A stretch of 54,651 bases of DNA, from positions 1 through 54,651 of the forward strand of contig CAIUCH010000005.1 in the NCBI GenBank assembly GCA_903897605.1, in the 5' to 3' direction. Positions 47,927 to 54,651 of the stretch are shown here, in pieces. The position numbers and the translations under genes were made by a program. This stretch comes from an uncultured Alphaproteobacteria bacterium (GTDB lineage Bacteria > Pseudomonadota > Alphaproteobacteria > Micropepsales > Micropepsaceae). The notes under the pieces were generated by a model. The model was not told the DNA's origin. It saw only the letters and a program-made list of their open reading frames with translations, and made no database searches. Positions within the stretch are counted from its first letter, which is position 1; each line of letters starts with the position of its first letter.

Positions 47927-48844
47927 ATGGCGGATGCGACTATCGGTAAGGAGGGCGCGCCTGCGCGCATCACGCGGCAGGAAGGCGATTTCCATATCGC
48001 GTTTCATGCGATGGCGACGCCTTGCGAAATTCGAATTGAATCCTCGGACGAAAGGCTGGCGATGCAGGTCGCGGCGGCGGCGGAGGATGAGGCCCGGCGC
48101 ATTGAACAAAAATTCAGCCGCTATCGCGCGGACAGTGTTGTGGGAAAAATCAACGCCAGCAGCGGCGGCGGCGGTTTGGCGGTGGACGGGGAAACCGCCA
48201 GCCTTCTAGATTGCGCGGAGCATTGTTTCCACCTCAGCGAAGGCAAATTCGATGTCACATCCGGCGTGCTGCGCCGGGCCTGGCGCTTTGACGGCACCGG
48301 CCAGATTCCGTCCGCGGAACGCATTGGAAAATTGCGGACTTTGATCGGCTGGGAAAAAGTCTCCTGGCGGGCGCCGGTCTTCGCATTGCCGGCGGGAATG
48401 GAAATCGATTTCGGCGGCATCGCGAAGGAATATGCGGTTGACCGGGTTCTGGAAAACATACGCTACCTGACATCTGTTCCGGCCTTGGTAAATTTTGGCG
48501 GGGATCTTAGGGTTTCGGGCACCCGTAACGGAGGGTTTGGCTGGAACGTGGCCATCGAATCCGTCGATAGGGCGGGGCAGATGGCGGCGATGCTGCAATT
48601 GACCAGCGGCGCCTTGGCCACCAGCGGCGATGCGCAGCGATATCTGATGCTCGATGGCGTGCGCTATGGTCATATTCTGAATCCGCGCACCGGCTGGCCG
48701 GTCCGGGATGCGCCGCGATCGGTCACCGTCGCGGCATCGACATGTGTCGAGGCCGGATTGACGGCCACTATCGCCATGCTCCAGGGACACGGCGCGGAAG
48801 AATTTCTCAAACGCGAAGGAATGCGGGCATGGTGCATCCGGTGA
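47927..48844 (+). CDS. apbE: ApbE FAD:protein FMN transferase, without visible signal peptide
   Basis: The 305-residue enzyme has the ApbE features FHAMATPCEIRI, FSRYRADSVVGKIN, EGKFDVTSGVLRRAWRFDG, MEIDFGGIAKEYAVDRVL, VNFGGDLRVSGTRN, LATSGDAQRY and HILNPRTGWPV, with metal ligands intact by pattern. It moves FMN from FAD onto Ser/Thr in target proteins using Mg2+. I start it at ATG 47927 (GCGGAGG six bases upstream); no signal peptide is visible at any in-frame start, unlike the usual exported ApbE lipoproteins. The upstream gene encodes a protein with its target motif. The downstream gene overlaps its end by 16 bases. Confidence 0.9.
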   Translation: MADATIGKEGAPARITRQEGDFHIAFHAMATPCEIRIESSDERLAMQVAAAAEDEARRIEQKFSRYRADSVVGKINASSGGGGLAVDGETASLLDCAEHCFHLSEGKFDVTSGVLRRAWRFDGTGQIPSAERIGKLRTLIGWEKVSWRAPVFALPAGMEIDFGGIAKEYAVDRVLENIRYLTSVPALVNFGGDLRVSGTRNGGFGWNVAIESVDRAGQMAAMLQLTSGALATSGDAQRYLMLDGVRYGHILNPRTGWPVRDAPRSVTVAASTCVEAGLTATIAMLQGHGAEEFLKREGMRAWCIR

Positions 48845-49659
48845 GGCTCGGACTGGTCACGGTGCTCGCAATATCGCTGGCAGGGATTGGGAATTCCGGC
48901 GCGAAAATCGCCGTGCGAATCGATCACGTCACGCTGTCGTCCATGGTGGAAAAGCCGGCGACACCGGGTTCGGTGACCTGGGTTGCAATTCGCCAGACGA
49001 TTTCACCGGGCTGGCATACCTATTGGAAGAATCCAGGCGATTCCGGTCTGCCGACCATGATCAGCTGGATTTTACCCACCGGCATGATTGCGGGCGCCGC
49101 CATTTGGCCGACACCTGAACGATTCACGACGGATTCGATTGTCAATTTCGGCTATCGCGGCGCCGCCACCATGTTTGTGCCGATTACGCTTTCGCCCAAG
49201 GCTGTTCCGGGCGTGATCAAGGCCAAGATTTCGCTATTGGAATGCGGCCATATCTGCATTCCGGAGGAGGCGAGCCTTGATTTCGACCTGCGCCGGTCTT
49301 TTGGGCAGCAGAAGCAATTCACCGAGGCTCGCGCAAATATTCCCCAAATGTTTCCCGGATCGGCGCGGGTTTCGACGAACCAGGGGAATGTGGTTCTGAC
49401 CTTGAACGGCGCGGTCTTGAAGAGGGCGCGTTCAAATGAAGTCCAATTCTATCCCGCTACGCCCTTCGTGATTGATTACGGCACCAAGCCGGCTGCACGA
49501 TTCACCAATGGCGAATTGGAACTTGTCTTCAGACCCGCATCCTTTCCCAAGGCGTTCCGGACATTCTCTGGTGTGATCGTGATTGCCGGTATCGGGTCCT
49601 ATGATATCGCCGCCGGGAAGAAAGCCTCGTCATCGGTCACGAGCACGACCAAGCCGTAA
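48829..49659 (+). CDS. exported DsbD alpha-domain-like (ScsB N-terminal type) protein
   Basis: The 276-residue protein starts with a signal peptide (VRLGLVTVLAISLAGIGNSGA) and matches the N-terminal periplasmic domain of ScsB/DsbD-like proteins: ISPGWHTYWKNPGDSGLPTMI and the cysteine motif LECGHICIPEEASLDFDL. No transmembrane beta domain or C-terminal thioredoxin domain follows, so it is an isolated alpha-like domain. It may take electrons from another membrane donor and pass them to the TlpA-like protein or to DUF4266. It starts within the apbE end (16-base overlap). Confidence 0.84.
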   Translation: MVHPVRLGLVTVLAISLAGIGNSGAKIAVRIDHVTLSSMVEKPATPGSVTWVAIRQTISPGWHTYWKNPGDSGLPTMISWILPTGMIAGAAIWPTPERFTTDSIVNFGYRGAATMFVPITLSPKAVPGVIKAKISLLECGHICIPEEASLDFDLRRSFGQQKQFTEARANIPQMFPGSARVSTNQGNVVLTLNGAVLKRARSNEVQFYPATPFVIDYGTKPAARFTNGELELVFRPASFPKAFRTFSGVIVIAGIGSYDIAAGKKASSSVTSTTKP

Positions 49660-49668
49660 ACGGCTTGG
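49649..49668 (+). terminator. possible terminator hairpin ending the flavin operon
   Basis: CCAAGCCG (49649-49656) pairs perfectly with CGGCTTGG (49661-49668) around TAAA, which contains the stop codon of the DsbD-alpha-like gene. No T-run follows, so termination may be weak or Rho-dependent. Confidence 0.4.
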
Positions 49669-49826
49669 CGCGGTGCGTTGGTTGTCCGGCGTCTCGATCG
49701 TATCGCTGCTGCGGGTTCGGTGCTGGAGGCGTTTTCAGATGACCGGCATTCAAATTGCCATTGCCAATGGCTGGGTAAGCGCGTCTAACCCTTTGGGAAG
49801 TTCAATCAGATTTGAAGGCGAACCCG

Positions 49827-50114
49827 ATGCGCATGTATTTGAAGGTCATGATGGAAGTCCACACCTCCAACCAAGCAATTGCAAATGGCAAAATGGCCGT
49901 CATCATCGGTGACTTCGCGAAGAAGTTCAAACCGGAGGGCATGTGGTTCATTGCAGAAGACGGCAAGCGCTGCATGATCACGATATTCGATCTCGCCTCG
50001 ACCAGCCAGATCGCGGCGATCGCCGAACCGTTCTTTTTGGGCCTTGGCGCGGCGATTGAAATTACCCCGGCGATGGACCTGGCCGACTTGCAGGCCGGCC
50101 TTTCCGCGCTCTGA
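49827..50114 (+). CDS. DUF3303-like small protein
   Basis: This 95-residue soluble protein begins MRMYLKVMMEVHTSNQAIANGKMAVIIGDFAKKFKPEGMWFIAEDGKRCMITIFDLASTSQIAAIAEPFFLGLGAAIEITPAMDLADLQAGL. The pattern KPEGMWFxAxDGKRxxxxxxDLAxxSQIxxIAEPxFxxLxAxIExxPAM matches DUF3303, a ferredoxin-like fold of unknown function. It stands alone downstream of the flavin operon, separated by about 170 bases that hold no gene. ATG 49827 is used; 49812 is an alternative. Confidence 0.7.
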   Translation: MRMYLKVMMEVHTSNQAIANGKMAVIIGDFAKKFKPEGMWFIAEDGKRCMITIFDLASTSQIAAIAEPFFLGLGAAIEITPAMDLADLQAGLSAL

Positions 50115-50156
50115 CGAAGTCGGTCCCGCGTTATCTATCCCTGCCGGAAAACTCGG

Positions 50157-52388
50157 TCAGTGGCGGAAGTCTTCAGCCACGTCGATGTTTTGCGGCCCTC
50201 TGCCGCCGTGCCAATGCTCAAAGGCTTGTCGATAGGCATCCTCGATATGCCGGGCGAAACCTTCGGAATCGAAGAGAGGCGCGTGCATTCTGCGCTCCTG
50301 AAGCGTCGCTTTCAGCGCCGCCAGCTTTTGCGGATTTTCCGCAAGCTCCAGCGCCAGGCGCTCATAGTCCTGCGTGGAACTGGCGACCAGTTCGGACAGG
50401 CCGATGGCATTCAATAGACTCGCCGCCACGCGCGCCGCAAATCCCTGCCCCAGCTTTGTCACCAAGGGCAGGCCCGCCCAAAGCGCATCGGCGGACGTCG
50501 AATGCCCGGTATAGTTGAAGGTATCCAGAAACAGATCCGCCAACCGGTGGCGGGCAAGATGATCCGCCATCGGGACCCTATCGGCGAATATGATCCGCTC
50601 CGGATCGATGCCCCGCTTTCGCGCTTCGGTTCCGAGATTTTTCTGCGCCCAGGAATTGGCGCGGACCAACCACAAGACGCTACCCTCGACCCGCGCCAGC
50701 AGACGCATCCAGACGTCGAATTCCGCCGGCGAAATCTTGTAGCTGTTGTTGAAGCAGCAGAATACAAAACCTTTCTCCGGCAGGCCCATCCGGGCCCGGT
50801 CTATTGGCTGCTCCGCTATTTGTTTTGTATTGTCGGTCGCCATATGGCTGTGCGGCAGATAGATGATTTTTTCGCAATAGTGCCGGCGCAGCTCTTGCGG
50901 GATGAGAATCCGGTCGGCGATCAGATAGTCCATGAAGGGCGCGCCCAAGGTTCCGGGATAACCGAGATGGCTGATCTGAACCGGCGCGGCGCGATGCGCG
51001 AAAATCTCGGGCCGGGCATTCCTGGTGTAGCCCATCAGATCGATCGCGACATCGATGCGGTCCTGGCGAGCCAGCGCGGCGATATCCTGCCCCGACAGGG
51101 CATGGACATCGCGGAAGACATCCACCGCGGTCATTACCCGCGCCCGCATGGCGTCGTCCGCGGGCGGTCCGAAGGAATAGGCATAGACCTCAAATCGCGT
51201 TCGATCATGCAGCTCCAGGATCCGGATCAATTGATAGAGCACCGCATGGCCGTGAAAATCCGCGGAGAAATACCCGATCCGCAAGCGCGCCGGCCTGGCG
51301 TCCGGTACTGCAAACGGCGACGGCCCGGACAGCAGGTACCGCTCCCCGGCAAAGGCTTCGGATCGCGCCCGGTGACGCGCCGGATGGTCTTCCAGCGACA
51401 GCATCGCAAATGGCTGGACGGCGTTTGTCGACACCCCAAGCGCTGCAATCATCCCGTCGTCAATCTCGCTCCAGTCGCACATCATCGCCTGCAGGAACAA
51501 TTTGCGGGCCCGCGCATCGGCGAAATCGGGTTTGAGTGAAATCGCCCTGTCGAAACTGGTAACAGCGGCATCCAGCTGCTTGAGTTCTTGCAAGACATTG
51601 CCGCGATTGCAGTACGCTTCCGCGAGATCGGATTTAAGGGAGATCGCCTTGTCGAAGCTGGCGAGGGCGGCGTCGAGCTGCTTGCGTTCTTGCAGGGCAG
51701 TGCCGCGATTGCAGTAAGCGTCCGCGAAATCCGGCTTGAGTGAAATCGCCTTGTCGAAGCTGGCAACAGCGGCGTCGAGCTGCTTAAGCTCTTGCAGGGC
51801 AACGCCGCGATTGCCGTAAGCTTCCGCGTAGTCAGGCCTGAGGGAAATGGCTTTATCGTAACTGGCAACGGCGTCGTCGAACTGCCTCAACTCCTGCAAT
51901 ACAGTGCCGCGATGATAATGGGCTTGGGCATAGTCGGGCGCGAGCGCGATGGCTTTATCGTAACTGGCAAGAGCGGTCCCAAATTGCTTGAGTTCCTGCA
52001 ATGCGCTGCCGCGATTGTTGTAGGCTTGCGCATAGTCGGGTTTGAGAAAAATGGCCTTGTCGTAATCGGCAATCGCGGCCTTCAGTTGCTTGAGCTCCAG
52101 CAATGCATTGCCGCGATTGCTGTAGAACGCCGCGGCGTTGGGATAAATTTCAATCGCTCGCCCGATCAAATCCGCCGCCGATTGATGATCCTTGGTCTGA
52201 TATGCGATGACGCCCAGCAGATGCAGACAATCGAAATGCTTCGGCTGAAATTTGAGAATTTGCAGATAGATTGTCTGCGCTTCCCGCAGCTGCCCATTTT
52301 GGTGCAAAGCCATGGCTTGCTCAAACCGGGCCTGCACTTGTGCGGCTGCATTTGATGCAAGGCTGAAAAGGGGTGGCGTTTTGGCCAT
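50157..52388 (-). CDS. SPINDLY-type TPR O-linked glycosyltransferase
   Basis: The 743-residue protein has about eight TPR repeats of 34 residues (roughly 20-300; units such as ALAIADYDKAIFLKPDYAQAYNNRGSALQELKQ) followed by a glycosyltransferase family 41 catalytic domain (about 370-740). Catalytic-domain landmarks are YFSADFHGHAVLYQLIRILELHDR, LGYPGTLGAPFMDYLIADRILIP, FCCFNNSYKISPAEFDVWMRLL and DLFLDTFNYTGHSTSADALWAGLPLVTKLG. The family attaches GlcNAc or fucose to Ser/Thr; bacterial targets include flagellin. It is cytosolic. Start 52388 is used; 52397 is possible. Confidence 0.9.
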   Translation of the reverse strand: MAKTPPLFSLASNAAAQVQARFEQAMALHQNGQLREAQTIYLQILKFQPKHFDCLHLLGVIAYQTKDHQSAADLIGRAIEIYPNAAAFYSNRGNALLELKQLKAAIADYDKAIFLKPDYAQAYNNRGSALQELKQFGTALASYDKAIALAPDYAQAHYHRGTVLQELRQFDDAVASYDKAISLRPDYAEAYGNRGVALQELKQLDAAVASFDKAISLKPDFADAYCNRGTALQERKQLDAALASFDKAISLKSDLAEAYCNRGNVLQELKQLDAAVTSFDRAISLKPDFADARARKLFLQAMMCDWSEIDDGMIAALGVSTNAVQPFAMLSLEDHPARHRARSEAFAGERYLLSGPSPFAVPDARPARLRIGYFSADFHGHAVLYQLIRILELHDRTRFEVYAYSFGPPADDAMRARVMTAVDVFRDVHALSGQDIAALARQDRIDVAIDLMGYTRNARPEIFAHRAAPVQISHLGYPGTLGAPFMDYLIADRILIPQELRRHYCEKIIYLPHSHMATDNTKQIAEQPIDRARMGLPEKGFVFCCFNNSYKISPAEFDVWMRLLARVEGSVLWLVRANSWAQKNLGTEARKRGIDPERIIFADRVPMADHLARHRLADLFLDTFNYTGHSTSADALWAGLPLVTKLGQGFAARVAASLLNAIGLSELVASSTQDYERLALELAENPQKLAALKATLQERRMHAPLFDSEGFARHIEDAYRQAFEHWHGGRGPQNIDVAEDFRH
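51500..52130 (-). repeat. 102-base near-identical TPR-coding DNA repeats
   Basis: The TPR part of the SPINDLY gene consists of tandem units of 102 bases that are highly alike at the DNA level, including synonymous positions. Examples are the repeated GAGCTTGCG-type and CCGCGATTGCAGTA-type stretches at 51590-51720, 51690-51820 and 51790-51920. This suggests recent unit duplication or gene conversion rather than only protein-level conservation. Confidence 0.75.
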
Positions 52389-52577
52389 TGACCGCATTGC
52401 TCGATATGACGAAAGCCAAGTTTGCCTAAGTCGGGTGAGGCAGCCGATAGTGCTTAACTTCCCCTGGCTTGTCACGAGGAGGGGTGAGGGGATTGCTGAG
52501 AATTGCTTCTAAAATGAAAGCTAGTAAAAGAATTGCGCGAAAATGCCGTGATGAAATTGGCCGTTCGGGAGGAATGA

Positions 52578-53855
52578 ATGAGATCCCTCGCCATTGGGTT
52601 TGTTCTGACGATGGCCGCGATGCCGGCCTATGCGGGCGAGCCCGATGGCCTGGTTCTTCCGCCAGGGTTTCATGCCAGCATTGTTGCCCAGGGCTTGGGC
52701 CCCTTTGCGCGTCATTTGGCCTTTCGTGACAAGGACCGCCTTTATGTTTCGACCGAACGACAGACCAAGGATGCCGCCAATGCCGGCATTATCGCACTCC
52801 ATCTGGACGGCGACCACAAAGTCGATCGAGCGGAGCATTTCAGCACGATCGACAACGGCACCGGCATTGTCTTCAACAACGGCGCCCTTTACGCGGCCTC
52901 GGCGAGTACGGTCTATCGCTTTGCGTTCTCCGGCGACGAATTGGTGCCGTCGCTGCCACCCGAAACGGTCATCGACGGCGTGCCCTTTCGCACGCCGCTG
53001 GTTTTTGATGGCAAGGGCGGGCTGTTTCTGGCGGTCGGCAGCGGTTCGAATTTCTGCACGCCCGCCAACTCCACCGAGGGCATCGGGCCTGTCAGCCGGT
53101 TGCCCAAGGATTACAAACCGGTCGGGCCAAACCCGTGTCCTGCCCTGGCCGGGCGCGCCGGCGTCTGGCGGTTCGCCGCGAACAGGATCGGTCAGAAATT
53201 TTTGGCGGGTGAGCACTATGCCAGCGGCATACGCGACATAAATGCGCTGGCTTGGTCCCCGAAGAGCAATGCTCTTTTTGGCATCATGTATGGGCGTGAC
53301 GGGACGAACAAATTCTGGCCCGAACTCGTAAATGCCGCGGATGACGCCAATGTCTCCGACGAGATGTTTCGCATCTCGAAGGGAACGAACATGGGTTGGC
53401 CTTACACGTATTACGATGCCGCCAGGCATATGCGGTTGGTGTCGCCTGAATATGGTGGCAATGGACAGATAGCAGCCAAGCCCGACCTCTACGCAAATCC
53501 CGTAGTCGCGTTTCCTGCCCATGTCGCGCCGCAGGATGTTGTCTTTTATGGCGGCGGGCAATTTCCCAAGGCTTATCGCGGCGGCGCCTTCATCGCGTTT
53601 CATGGCGCCGGCGGCGACATACCGGATGGCCACGACAATGGCTATGATGTGGTGTTCGTTCCCTTCGACAAGAACGGCGTTGCGGGCGCCCCGCAGGTTT
53701 TCGCCGATGGTTTCGCCGGGCCCACAAAGACCGATCGGAATGGAACACATGCCGCATACCGCCCCACCGGCGTTGCCGTCGGGCCTGACGGGGCACTTTA
53801 TGTCGTCGATTCCCAGAAGGGACGAATCTGGCGCATTTCGTACGGACAGAACTGA
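52578..53855 (+). CDS. exported PQQ-dependent sugar (sorbosone-type) dehydrogenase
   Basis: The 425-residue protein has a signal peptide (MRSLAIGFVLTMAAMPAYA) and a six-bladed beta-propeller of the soluble glucose/sorbosone dehydrogenase type. Segments are VLPPGFHASIVAQGLGPFARHLAF, GTGIVFNNGALYAA, GKGGLFLAVGSGSNFC, EHYASGIRDINALAWSP, GWPYTYYDAARH and YRPTGVAVGPDGALYVVDSQKGRIWRI. PQQ-dependent enzymes of this fold oxidise aldoses in the periplasm; the exact sugar is unknown and PQQ genes are not in this window. It is divergent from the SPINDLY gene. Confidence 0.88.
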   Translation: MRSLAIGFVLTMAAMPAYAGEPDGLVLPPGFHASIVAQGLGPFARHLAFRDKDRLYVSTERQTKDAANAGIIALHLDGDHKVDRAEHFSTIDNGTGIVFNNGALYAASASTVYRFAFSGDELVPSLPPETVIDGVPFRTPLVFDGKGGLFLAVGSGSNFCTPANSTEGIGPVSRLPKDYKPVGPNPCPALAGRAGVWRFAANRIGQKFLAGEHYASGIRDINALAWSPKSNALFGIMYGRDGTNKFWPELVNAADDANVSDEMFRISKGTNMGWPYTYYDAARHMRLVSPEYGGNGQIAAKPDLYANPVVAFPAHVAPQDVVFYGGGQFPKAYRGGAFIAFHGAGGDIPDGHDNGYDVVFVPFDKNGVAGAPQVFADGFAGPTKTDRNGTHAAYRPTGVAVGPDGALYVVDSQKGRIWRISYGQN

Positions 53856-54065
53856 ATTGTCAGGGCAGGTCCGTCCACCGCGCTCTGGTCCGCCAATAAA
53901 ATTGCCCCCTTTCGCGTGCTAACAGAAACCGGCATTCGGCGATTTCCAAACCATGGATTTGAAACAGGGCGGCCGCCTGGCCTGCATCGTGCCATTTACC
54001 AATAAATGACATAGAATTTGTACGCTCGGGGCGCGAACGATACGCACCATGGCGCGGAGCGCTGC

Positions 54066-54515
54066 ATGCTTTTCAATTCCCACCTATTCCTATTCGTCTT
54101 CTTTCCCGCGGTCCTGGCGTTTTATTCTGTGGTTTCCCGATATGGGCGAACCGCCGCACTGAGTACCTTGCTGGTAGCGTCACTGTTTTTCTATGCGTGG
54201 TGGGATGTGCGCTTCCTGCCGCTGCTCGGACTTTCGATACTCGGCAATTACGCAATTGGCGTGATGATGACGAGGGCGGCTTCGCGAGAACGAGACGGCA
54301 CGGTCCGCATCCTACTGACGCTGGGCGTGACGCTAAATCTCCTGGTGCTGGGCTTTTTCAAATACACCAATTTTTTTGTGAAAACACTCGACGCAGCAGC
54401 GGGCACAAACATATTTGTGGCCCATATCATTTTGCCGCTGGGAATTTCTTTTTTCACGTTTGAGCAAATCGGCTATTTGATCGATATTCGCCGCGGCCAT
54501 GTCTATCGCCCCTGA
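54066..54515 (+). pseudogene. MBOAT acyltransferase (AlgI-like), interrupted by an insertion sequence
   Basis: The first 149 codons of an AlgI-like membrane-bound O-acyltransferase are present: LFNSHLFLFVFFPAVLAFYSVV, VASLFFYAWWDVRFLPLLGLSI, NLLVLGFFKYTNFF and HIILPLGISFFTFEQIGYLIDIRRGHVYRP. The family usually exceeds 450 residues. The frame then meets TGA at 54513, where the sequence turns into an insertion-sequence end, so the conserved His-bearing part is missing. Start 54066 has GGAG seven bases upstream. Acylation of an exopolysaccharide was the likely role. Confidence 0.85.
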
Positions 54516-54651
54516 CCGGCCCCCACTGAGTGGTCCAGTTGCGATGTTAGTTCAGTGGCGGCGTTTGCGCCACCTTGTTGCTGACCGGCGGATCGGGCGG
54601 CCAGCAGATTGCTTCTGGCGCTGGTGGCCGATATCCCAGCGATGAGTGTGG
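54513..54651 (-). mobile_element. IS3/IS481-type insertion sequence, right end; runs off the window
   Basis: From 54513 the sequence reads TGACCGGCCCCCACTGAGTG, a likely terminal inverted repeat, immediately after the broken MBOAT frame. It continues with a transposase 3' end on the minus strand. The rest of the element lies outside the window, so target-site duplication cannot be seen. Confidence 0.75.
54547..54651 (-). CDS. IS3/IS481-family transposase, C-terminal fragment (partial)
   Basis: The minus-strand frame reaching the window edge encodes PHSSLGYRPPAPEAICWPPD and then PPVSNKVAQTPPLN before a stop (54547-54549). The HSSLGYRPPAP motif is diagnostic of the DDE integrase-core C-terminus of IS3/IS481-type transposases. 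Only the last 34 codons are in the window. It is probably functional upstream, but that cannot be judged here. Confidence 0.85.
   Translation of the reverse strand, partial: PHSSLGYRPPAPEAICWPPDPPVSNKVAQTPPLN

Noticed and set aside
51500..52130. Regularly spaced repeats suggestive of a CRISPR array
   Set aside because: The repeats are contiguous 102-base TPR codons within a coding frame, with no spacer-repeat alternation or cas genes.

Overview
The window is chromosomal DNA of a Gram-negative bacterium, high in G+C, with tightly packed genes, many ATGA/GTGA start-stop overlaps and many exported proteins. An alphaproteobacterium is most likely: there is a ChrR/RpoE (singlet-oxygen type) sigma module with its lipid-modification genes, a CC0125/CC1285-type lipoprotein, a SPINDLY-type TPR glycosyltransferase and a palindromic intergenic element of a kind common in that class. 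The genus cannot be fixed from this sequence; a Rhizomicrobium- or Caulobacterales-like lineage is only a guess. I saw no rRNA, tRNA or CRISPR array. No gene-free stretch exceeds about 260 bases.

Layout. 0.1-4.4 kb: stress membrane protein, two paralogous exported rhodaneses around a PhzF-type enzyme, a 46-aa membrane protein and a lipoprotein esterase. 4.5-9.1 kb: an ECF sigma/ChrR stress cluster (flavoprotein, DUF1365, DUF1295, sigma factor, ChrR, DUF2177) with two matching promoters. 9.3-17 kb: cupins, an orphan MlaC-like protein, a MerR-controlled glutaredoxin/MauE fusion, a DUF47-Pit-NUDIX phosphate operon, an exported TIM-barrel protein and a membrane protein. 17-31.9 kb: Lrp regulator with a methionine gamma-lyase-like enzyme, exported alanine racemase with FKBP isomerase, an unusual matrixin flanked by a duplicated gene end, MBL hydrolase, CPBP protease, S9 peptidase, Tat-exported aminotransferase, LigW-like decarboxylase with an aromatic-acid-type MFS transporter, and small metabolic genes. 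31.9-39.9 kb: polar amino-acid/amine ABC transporter with an FAD amine oxidase, a beta-lactamase-fold hydrolase, a creatininase-like protein, an orphan flagellar-rod-like protein and a lipoprotein.

39.9-49.7 kb is the most interesting region. A Tat-exported HiPIP is divergent from a Cyc2-like monoheme cytochrome fused to a porin barrel. That gene is followed by a c4-type diheme cytochrome and a VIT1/CCC1 iron/manganese transporter. The shared intergenic region carries an FNR/FixK-type box placed as for a class II activated promoter. A two-component system follows, then a compact operon TlpA - DUF4266 lipoprotein - DUF3570 outer-membrane barrel - ApbE flavin transferase - DsbD-alpha-like protein. 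The DUF3570 protein carries a DAVSGAT motif that fits the ApbE flavinylation consensus. The locus reads as two outer-membrane redox modules, one heme-based and one flavin-based, set side by side. Iron oxidation or extracellular electron transfer is the leading hypothesis; it is inferred, not shown.

49.8-54.65 kb: a DUF3303-like protein, a SPINDLY-type O-linked glycosyltransferase with near-identical TPR DNA repeats, an exported PQQ-type sugar dehydrogenase, and an MBOAT acyltransferase gene cut by an insertion sequence whose transposase end runs off the window.
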